A stretch of DNA of 13,743 nt from Cytophagia bacterium (GTDB taxonomy: Bacteria; Bacteroidota; Bacteroidia; UBA7662), in the NCBI GenBank assembly GCA_009926405.1, contig RFOZ01000039.1, positions 1-13,743 on the forward strand, in the 5' to 3' direction. Under the pieces are notes generated by a model. The model saw only the letters and a program-made list of their open reading frames with translations, had not been told where the DNA came from and made no database searches. Below, piece after piece: positions 1 to 5,518 of this stretch; position 1 is the stretch's first letter, and each line of letters starts with the position of its first letter. Position numbers and translations under genes: made by a program.

Positions 1-335
1 TCGCCGGGCACGCCCAACCCTTCACGGCCCAGGCCGGGGATGCGGTGGATCGCTTTCACCTGGTCTTTGCGGCCCAGGGGACTGCGGTCCAAGCCTTGGA
101 GTCGGTTGAAAAAGTCAGCGCCCACCTATCCGACGGTCGCCTGAACCTGCGTGGTTTGCGTCAAGGGCCGGCCACCCTCCAATGGATGGACCTGAGTGGA
201 AGGGTCCTGGGCCATGAAACCCTGAACGATTCCGACCAGGTCTTGACCTGCCCGACCTTCCTGCAGGAAGGCCAGTACTACTTGCTCAGCGTCCAGAGCC
301 CCCAGGGAAGCTACCATTTCCGCTTGCGCCGCTAA
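1..335 (+). CDS. C-terminal end of a T9SS-secreted protein (5' partial)
   Basis: The frame is open from base 3 to a TAA at 333-335, so only about 110 C-terminal residues are seen and the real start lies outside the window. The last 75 or so residues have the build of a type A T9SS C-terminal sorting domain. They show alternating beta strands, the central WMDLSGRVLG strand-turn (equivalent to the usual 'xxDxxGRxV'), a G-Q-Y-Y-L-L strand and a basic end in LRR. Just before this lies DRFHLVF, which resembles the DRF-x-L-x-F segment that commonly precedes this domain. By family knowledge such a domain directs transport across the outer membrane by the Por/Gld machinery and is then cleaved. The function of the passenger cannot be told from this piece. 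A GTG at 45 is inside the frame and is not the likely start. Confidence 0.75.
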   Translation, partial: AGHAQPFTAQAGDAVDRFHLVFAAQGTAVQALESVEKVSAHLSDGRLNLRGLRQGPATLQWMDLSGRVLGHETLNDSDQVLTCPTFLQEGQYYLLSVQSPQGSYHFRLRR

Positions 336-379
336 GTCAACTGCCAATCTTCAACAACCAACACCGTAAATCTTTTGTT

Positions 380-661
380 ATGCTTCGCTGCTTTCAAAGT
401 ACAATCTTCAACCGTTTAGTCCTCAATGCAGCCATCCTGGCCTTGGTCCTCTGCGCCCAGGTAACCCTGGCCCAACCCCCACCGCCCGATGACCCCAACA
501 ACGTGGGCGGTGGTACCGGAGGAGCCGGCGTCCCCATTGATGGGGGATTGAGCATACTCCTGGCAGCCGGGGCCGGATTGGGTTTGAAGAAGGCCTGGGA
601 TGCCCGCAAATCCGGAACATCGGAAGAACCATCCAGTGAAGAACCTACGTCCGAACTTTAG
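380..661 (+). CDS. Small exported protein with PID-CTERM-like sorting signal
   Basis: This protein has 93 residues. Residues 11-31 form a signal peptide ending in a TLA|Q-type cleavage site. A short Pro-rich then Gly-rich stretch follows (33-50). Residues 51-56 read VPIDGG, followed by a hydrophobic helix (about 57-69) and a basic patch (KKAWDARK, 70-77). Signal peptide, short linker, P-I-D-G, helix and basic cluster is the layout I recall for the PID-CTERM class of small Bacteroidota surface proteins, thought to be anchored or processed by a membrane sorting enzyme. No such enzyme is encoded here. The protein carries an unusual 16-residue acidic tail after the basic patch, with SEEP twice. 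There is no recognisable enzymatic domain. The nuclease start codon lies inside its 3' end, so the two genes are probably co-translated. The class assignment is from memory. Confidence 0.68.
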   Translation: MLRCFQSTIFNRLVLNAAILALVLCAQVTLAQPPPPDDPNNVGGGTGGAGVPIDGGLSILLAAGAGLGLKKAWDARKSGTSEEPSSEEPTSEL

Positions 662-1478
662 TTTACCCTTCAACCCTTGGTGGGTTGGTCTTCTTCTTAT
701 TGGCCTTGTCTCAGGGAATCTGCAAGCCCAAAACCGGGTTGAGAACCTAGACCAACCTCAATTTTCTAACTTTGATGCGCTAAATCCTTCTCTGCTGGAT
801 GGAAGTCGTCGCGTTATTACCCTCACCTACACCGCCTATCAAACGGCATTTGATCCGTTGTTCCAACAACCTATTTGGGTAAGCTACCGACTGAACCGCG
901 AAAGGGTTGGTGGTGGGGCTGAACGTTCCAGTGGTTTTTGGAACGAACCCCGGCTGAAGAGTCAAGACGCCTCAGACGAAGATTACAAAGGATCGGGGAT
1001 GGATCGGGGGCATTTGGTACCTGCGGCCGATATGGCTTGGTCCGTAAGGGCCATGCACGAGAGTTTTTCGTATGCCAACGTCTCTCCTCAGCGACCTGGC
1101 TTTAACCGAGGAATTTGGAAACGCCTCGAAAACCAGGTCAGAACCTGGGCCTCGGATTTGTCAGCAAAGGATACCCTGGGTTTGATGGTTTGGGCCGGAC
1201 CGGTCCTTGAACCTGAACCCGAACGATGGGGTTCCTTGTGGGTTCCCACCCGATTTTATAAAATCATCTACCATCCAGCCCAAAACAGGGTCGTAGCCTG
1301 CTTGATGCAAAACGCAGCTTCCCAAGTGGAGATATCAGCTACCATCGTGACGGTGGATAGCATTGAAAATATCACCGGACTTGATTTTTTGGCCGGGCTT
1401 CCGGATGATGAAGAAGAACGACTCGAAAGCAGCCTCTGCCGAACCTGTTGGGTTTGGACCAAGCCGGTACGTCGTTAG
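636..1478 (+). CDS. Exported DNA/RNA non-specific endonuclease (NucA/EndA type)
   Basis: A beta-beta-alpha-metal nuclease of about 280 residues that would cut DNA and RNA without sequence specificity in the periplasm or outside the cell. Counting from the GTG at 636, a signal peptide covers residues 1-31 (hydrophobic 16-26, cleavage near LQA|Q). The DRGH active-site motif is at 123-126, His126 being the expected general base. The following NVSPQRPGFNRGIWKRLE block (148-165) holds the metal-ligand Asn157 and the downstream Trp and Glu of the family. An in-frame ATG at 600 would add 12 charged residues before the signal peptide. I prefer 636 because it gives a normal signal peptide and has GGAAG nine bases upstream, but 600 is possible. 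Either start overlaps the small PID-type gene. The stop overlaps the stop of the convergent peptidase by four bases. No immunity protein gene is adjacent, so a nutrient or biofilm-DNA role is more likely than a toxin. Confidence 0.88.
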   Translation: MKNLRPNFSLPFNPWWVGLLLIGLVSGNLQAQNRVENLDQPQFSNFDALNPSLLDGSRRVITLTYTAYQTAFDPLFQQPIWVSYRLNRERVGGGAERSSGFWNEPRLKSQDASDEDYKGSGMDRGHLVPAADMAWSVRAMHESFSYANVSPQRPGFNRGIWKRLENQVRTWASDLSAKDTLGLMVWAGPVLEPEPERWGSLWVPTRFYKIIYHPAQNRVVACLMQNAASQVEISATIVTVDSIENITGLDFLAGLPDDEEERLESSLCRTCWVWTKPVRR

Positions 1479-3598
1479 GGTTTCTTGCTGGCAAGGTCAA
1501 TCAAAAAGGCAAATTCGAGGGCATCATCTTTGAGGGCGTTGTAACGGCCTGATTTGCCTCCGTGACCGGCTTCCATATCGGTAACCAGGTAAATTTTGTT
1601 GTTACCCTGGTGCACATCCCTCAACTTGGCCACCCATTTGGCGGGCTCCCAATATTGCACTTGCGAATCGTGCAGGCCTGTTGTAATCAGGAGGTTGGGG
1701 TACTCAATCGGACGAACATTATCGTAGGGAGAGTAGGATAACATATAACGATAATACGTTTCATCAGCCGGATTTCCCCATTCATCGTACTCGGAAGTTG
1801 TCAGTGGAATGCTTGCATCCAGCATGGTGTTGATGACATCCACAAAGGGAACACCCGCAATCACCCCTTTCCAAAGGTCGGGTCGCATGTTAACCACCGC
1901 ACCCATCAGCAATCCACCGGCACTACCACCCATTGCATACAATTGTCCCGGTTCGCAATACCCCAGTTTTAACATGGCTTCACCGCAGGCGATGAAGTCG
2001 GTGAACGAGTTCTTTTTCTTGAGGAGTTTGCCGTCTTCGTACCAGGCACGGCCCATTTCTTCACCACCCCGGATATGGGCAATCGCAAAAACCCAACCCC
2101 GATCCAAGAGGCTGAGGCGGTTCATGCTAAAGGTGGCCTCCATGGTAATGCCGTAGCTGCCGTATCCATAGAGCAGGGTGGGATTGCCTGCATCCTTGCG
2201 CAGTGATTTTTTGAAAACCAAGGAAACGGGTACCACCGTTCCGTCCGCTGCTTTGACCCAAACCCTTTCGGATTGGTAATCCGATGGCTCGTGGCCGCCC
2301 ACTACGGTTTGGCTTTTTAGAATTCTCTCGCTACGCTTGTCCATGCTATAGGCCACAACCCGCGTTGGTGTGGTGAGCGATGAATAGACATAACGTAATT
2401 CACGGCTTTTGTAATCTTTGTTAATTTCTGTTGAAACGGTATAAACCGGGTCCGGAAAGCGGAGGTAATGATCGTCTTTTCCATCCCAACGTCGAACCCT
2501 GAGCTGTTTTAAGCCGGCCTCGCGCTCTTCAAGTACCATAAATTCTTCAAAAAGCTCAAAACCTTCTAAGCGGACGCTGGGTCGGTGGGGTAGCACCTCG
2601 GTCCATCGATCGGTTGAACCCGTTCCTACCGGCGCCTTGACCATACGGAAATTCAGAGCCTGGTGGTTGGTTAGTATATAAAATTCTTTGTTATAGTCTT
2701 CGGCGGAGTATAGAAGATCTTTTTGACGTGGACAGATTACGGTCCATTCATCGTTGGGTCGCTCCGAGGGAAGGTAGCGTTGTTCCGAGCTCAAGGTGCT
2801 GGAGCTCAGGATATAAAGAAAATCTCCGGACTTTCCGCCAAAAACATAGGTGCTAAAGGTCTCATCCTCCTCGCGAAAGACCAATGTTTTGTTATCGGAA
2901 CCCTTTCCTACTCGGTATTTCCAAACCTCATCGGCGCGCAAGGTTTGTTCGTCGGAGGTCCCAAAAAAGATGGTCTGGTTATCCGCAGCCCAAGCAGCGG
3001 AACCATTCACGGGAAAGACCCGGTCTTCTAAATCCTTACCAGTTTTCAAATCCCGAATCCCAAGAATGTATTGTCTTCGCCCCACAGTGTCAAAACAAAA
3101 CAAGAGGTACCGGTTGTCCGGGCTTACTTTGAGGCCGGTAATGCTAAAAAATGAATGACCCTGGGCGTATTCGTTAGCGTCCAACATGATTTCTTCGGGT
3201 GCCTCCATGTTGCCTTTGCGTCGGCAATAAACAGCGTAGTCCTGGCCTTTGACAACCCGGCTGTAATACCAATAGCCCCTGTCAAAATACGGGGCATTGC
3301 GATCCTCCTCCTTGATTCGACCTTTCATTTCGTTGAAAAGTTGTTCTTGCAGAGGTTTTGTGGGGGAGAGCATGGATTCCGCGTAGCGATTTTCGGCACG
3401 CAGGTAGTCCAGGACTTCGGGGTTTTCTCGCTGGTTAAGCCAGAAATAAGGGTCCACCAAGGTATCCCCGTGGATTGCCGTCTTATGGGGCCTTTGGGAA
3501 ACATCGGGAGGGGCGGTTTGTGCAAAAGGCGATAGGCTATGGCTCATAATCAAGGCTAAAAAAAGGAAAGGGGGGCGAAGGGAATGAATAGGGTTCAT
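1475..3598 (-). CDS. ptrB: Exported oligopeptidase B, S9A prolyl oligopeptidase family
   Basis: A serine peptidase of 707 residues with an N-terminal beta-propeller (about 70-430) and a C-terminal alpha/beta-hydrolase domain. Counting from the ATG at 3598, the nucleophile is Ser559 in GGSAGG, with Asp644 (LHDSQV) and His679 (GHGG). The spacings of 85 and 35 residues match those I recall for bacterial oligopeptidase B. SEYDEWGNP at about 602-610 carries Glu603 and Asp605 where the enzyme places acidic residues that bind basic P1 side chains, so cleavage of short peptides after Arg or Lys is expected. Residues 1-27 look like a signal peptide (hydrophobic 10-18, cleavage near FAQ|T), so the enzyme is probably periplasmic, unlike the cytosolic enterobacterial enzyme. 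A TTG at 3616 would add six residues, but it sits inside the likely promoter, so I reject it. Confidence 0.93.
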   Translation of the reverse strand: MNPIHSLRPPFLFLALIMSHSLSPFAQTAPPDVSQRPHKTAIHGDTLVDPYFWLNQRENPEVLDYLRAENRYAESMLSPTKPLQEQLFNEMKGRIKEEDRNAPYFDRGYWYYSRVVKGQDYAVYCRRKGNMEAPEEIMLDANEYAQGHSFFSITGLKVSPDNRYLLFCFDTVGRRQYILGIRDLKTGKDLEDRVFPVNGSAAWAADNQTIFFGTSDEQTLRADEVWKYRVGKGSDNKTLVFREEDETFSTYVFGGKSGDFLYILSSSTLSSEQRYLPSERPNDEWTVICPRQKDLLYSAEDYNKEFYILTNHQALNFRMVKAPVGTGSTDRWTEVLPHRPSVRLEGFELFEEFMVLEEREAGLKQLRVRRWDGKDDHYLRFPDPVYTVSTEINKDYKSRELRYVYSSLTTPTRVVAYSMDKRSERILKSQTVVGGHEPSDYQSERVWVKAADGTVVPVSLVFKKSLRKDAGNPTLLYGYGSYGITMEATFSMNRLSLLDRGWVFAIAHIRGGEEMGRAWYEDGKLLKKKNSFTDFIACGEAMLKLGYCEPGQLYAMGGSAGGLLMGAVVNMRPDLWKGVIAGVPFVDVINTMLDASIPLTTSEYDEWGNPADETYYRYMLSYSPYDNVRPIEYPNLLITTGLHDSQVQYWEPAKWVAKLRDVHQGNNKIYLVTDMEAGHGGKSGRYNALKDDALEFAFLIDLASKKP

Positions 3599-3613
3599 AC
3601 AAAGTCTTTCGGG

Positions 3614-3621
3614 CAAAGATG
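3614..3621 (-). promoter_or_regulatory. Candidate -7 element for the oligopeptidase gene
   Basis: On the minus strand this reads CATCTTTG, one mismatch from the Bacteroidota -7 consensus TAnnTTTG. It would leave a leader of roughly ten bases before the ATG at 3598. I see no clear TTG at the -33 position. It supports choosing the ATG at 3598 over the upstream TTG, which would lie within the element. Confidence 0.35.
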
Positions 3622-3697
3622 GGGTCTGAGCGCCTTGCTTGGTTGGTTTCTTTGCATTATATAGTCTATCAATTGATTATACACCTCAAAAACGAGA

Positions 3698-3705
3698 TAT
3701 CTTCG
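3698..3705 (+). promoter_or_regulatory. Candidate -7 element for the SUMF1/T9SS gene pair
   Basis: TATCTTCG has one mismatch to TAnnTTTG and lies 22 bases before the ATG at 3728, giving a leader of about 15 bases. A TTG at 3673-3675 lies 22 bases upstream, slightly wider than the usual 19-21. It would drive the two-gene surface operon from the 130-base divergent intergenic region shared with the peptidase gene. Confidence 0.4.
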
Positions 3706-3727
3706 CCCTTTAAACTCCGGTCCGATT

Positions 3728-5518
3728 ATGCGGATTCTAGGCCTTTTTGTAATCTTATTCAGCTTGGGATGGACAGATTTTGCGTTGAGCAACAACCTGA
3801 CCGTTACCAATGTTGCTTTGCGCAATCGGAACACGGCGGCCGGACCCAACAATTCCTCCAATTTTGCCTTCATACAAGCCAGCCTGCGCTGGGAGAATAG
3901 TTGGAGGATTAACACAGGGCCGGCCAATTACGATGCGGTCTGGGTTTTTGCCAAGTACCGGGTTGGTACCGAGGATCCGGTGCTGGTAGGAGCCAATAGC
4001 TCAGGAACCACCGTAACGGTGCCAACAACGGCCTCATTACGGGTGGGTATGCCCGTTGTGCTGACCGGTGGTAGCGGTGTCCTTGACGCCAACACCAGGA
4101 TTTTGGAGGTTTTGGGTCCTACAACGTTTACGATTAACAAGACTCCATTAACCACCTTGAACAAGGCTACGATGGTGGCCAGGCGCATTTGGGAACCTGC
4201 CAGGCTAAGCGCGGTTTCAGCTGAACACACGGCGGTCACAGGTTCGGTGATCACGGCGGTTCCTAATGGTTCGGGTGTTTTTGTTTACCGATCCGGGATT
4301 GGGTCAGGGACCCTGGTTTTGGACAGCCTTCGTTTTCGATGGAATTACGGGTTGAATGGGGTCCAGGACCGCGACTTGGTGGAGGTCAGGGTTTTTGGCA
4401 TCGAAATGGTGGCTGTGCCCACGGGTTCTTTTGCTTTGGGAAGCGGTGGAACCATGAGCGGGGAATTTTATGCAGCACCGACTTTGAATCCTCGAACACC
4501 CTACACGGTTACATCCGAGAATGCGATTTTGGTGGACTCGTTGACGACCGGGGCCTTGTATTACCAAACCTCCTCGGCCAACGAAGGGGATCGTCAAGGG
4601 CCATTGCCTGCCATATTCCCCAAGGGTTACCAAGGCTTTTACATGATGAAATACGAGGCAACTCAAGGGCAATACCGGGATTTTTTGAATACGCTTTCGT
4701 ATTTGCAACAGAACTTCCGTACCGGCAGATCCCCTCAAAGCGCTGTGGATTCTCCAGCCATGGTAACAGGGAACCTTAATCGAAACGGCATCGATATCCA
4801 GGTATCCGGAAATGCTGCCTTGGCGATACCCGCCGTTTATGCCTGCAATCTCAACAAAGCCAGCCCTTACAACCATACCGACGATGGGGAGTGGATCGCC
4901 TGCAATTGGTTGAGTTGGATGGATAACTGCGCCTATTTGGATTGGGCCGGTTTGCGGCCGATGACGGAGTTGGAATTCGAGAAGGCCTGCCGTGGCACGG
5001 TCACCCCTGTTAGCGGGGAATATGCCTGGGGTAATACTAATTTGATATTTGTTACGGGTTTAAGGTACGAAGGAACCAACGAAGAGCAATCGTTTCCTCC
5101 TTCGCTTGGTGCTAACATTACCTACCAGAATCAAGGATCGGTTCGTTTCCCAACCCGGGTGGGGATGTTCGCCGATGCTACTTCGAACCGCCAGGCAGCC
5201 GGGGCCTCCTATTGGGGTATTATGGAGTTAAGCGGAAACCTATGGGAACCGGTTGTTACGGCTGGCAATAGCCAAGGCAGAGTTTTCACAGGCATTCATG
5301 GAGATGGTTTTTTATCGGTTGGAGGTTCTGCCAATTCTGTTTCTTGGCCGGGGCGCACTGCCAACGAGGTCGTAGGGTCTGGTGGAATGGGGTTGCGTGG
5401 TTCAGCTTGGGACGGCGGGGGTTCAACGGCAGCAGTTTCCGACCGATCGTCTGCGGCTAGATCGTTGGCTGGGAGGGATGCAACTTTGGGGTGTCGGGGC
5501 GTACGTACCATGCCATGA
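3728..5518 (+). CDS. Secreted SUMF1-fold (FGE-sulfatase-like) protein without catalytic cysteines
   Basis: A 596-residue exported protein. A signal peptide covers about 1-20. A Bacteroidota-type beta-rich N-terminal module follows (22-225), recognisable from LRWENSWR, DAVWVFAKYRV, FRWNYG and VRVFGIEMVAVP. The SUMF1/formylglycine-generating-enzyme-like domain runs from about 226 to 596, with MMKYEATQGQYRDFLN (306-321), WAGLRPMTELEFEKACRG (406-423), GIMELSGNLWE (497-507), RGSAWDGGG (557-565), VSDRSSAAR (570-578) and a closing GCRGVR. The RGSAW segment lacks the paired cysteines that true formylglycine-generating enzymes use, so oxidase activity is unlikely and a binding or structural surface role is more probable. 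Residues about 81-150 look like an inserted beta module (separate entry). It has no T9SS sorting domain of its own. Its stop overlaps the next start as ATGA, implying translational coupling to the T9SS-sorted partner. The ligand is unknown. Confidence 0.85.
   Translation: MRILGLFVILFSLGWTDFALSNNLTVTNVALRNRNTAAGPNNSSNFAFIQASLRWENSWRINTGPANYDAVWVFAKYRVGTEDPVLVGANSSGTTVTVPTTASLRVGMPVVLTGGSGVLDANTRILEVLGPTTFTINKTPLTTLNKATMVARRIWEPARLSAVSAEHTAVTGSVITAVPNGSGVFVYRSGIGSGTLVLDSLRFRWNYGLNGVQDRDLVEVRVFGIEMVAVPTGSFALGSGGTMSGEFYAAPTLNPRTPYTVTSENAILVDSLTTGALYYQTSSANEGDRQGPLPAIFPKGYQGFYMMKYEATQGQYRDFLNTLSYLQQNFRTGRSPQSAVDSPAMVTGNLNRNGIDIQVSGNAALAIPAVYACNLNKASPYNHTDDGEWIACNWLSWMDNCAYLDWAGLRPMTELEFEKACRGTVTPVSGEYAWGNTNLIFVTGLRYEGTNEEQSFPPSLGANITYQNQGSVRFPTRVGMFADATSNRQAAGASYWGIMELSGNLWEPVVTAGNSQGRVFTGIHGDGFLSVGGSANSVSWPGRTANEVVGSGGMGLRGSAWDGGGSTAAVSDRSSAARSLAGRDATLGCRGVRTMP
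3968..4177 (+). other. Inserted beta module inside the SUMF1-type protein
   Basis: Codons about 81-150 encode a Thr/Val-rich stretch with SGTTVTVPTTASLRVGMPVV, then VLDANTRILEV and PTTFTINKTPL. It separates DAVWVFAKYRVG from RIWEPARLSAVSAEHTA, which in relatives I remember are close together in sequence. The pattern 'SGTTVTV..T..L.VGMPV...G......I..V...TTFTI' resembles small beta repeats seen in phage and bacterial surface proteins. The borders are estimates made by eye. Confidence 0.5.

Noticed and set aside
600..1478. Secreted nuclease as a toxin of a polymorphic toxin system
   Set aside because: No toxin-delivery domain and no neighbouring immunity gene; a plain signal peptide plus nuclease domain is the simpler reading.
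1809..2156. 115-codon plus-strand open frame inside the peptidase gene
   Set aside because: It is antisense to the catalytic domain; the translation is low in structure and matches nothing I know.
3599..3616. TTG start adding six residues to the oligopeptidase
   Set aside because: The codon lies within the CATCTTTG promoter-like element, and the ATG at 3598 gives a normal signal peptide.
3668..3677. Palindrome ATCAATTGAT between the divergent genes as an operator
   Set aside because: A 10-base palindrome is expected about a dozen times by chance in a window of this size, and the flanks do not extend it.
3595..3927. Minus-strand open frame across the divergent intergenic region
   Set aside because: It overlaps the start of the SUMF1-type gene and the promoter region, has no recognisable protein features and runs into the signal peptide of the peptidase gene.
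4304..4876. 190-codon minus-strand open frame inside the SUMF1-type gene
   Set aside because: It is antisense to a well-supported gene, and its translation shows no domain, signal peptide or family pattern.
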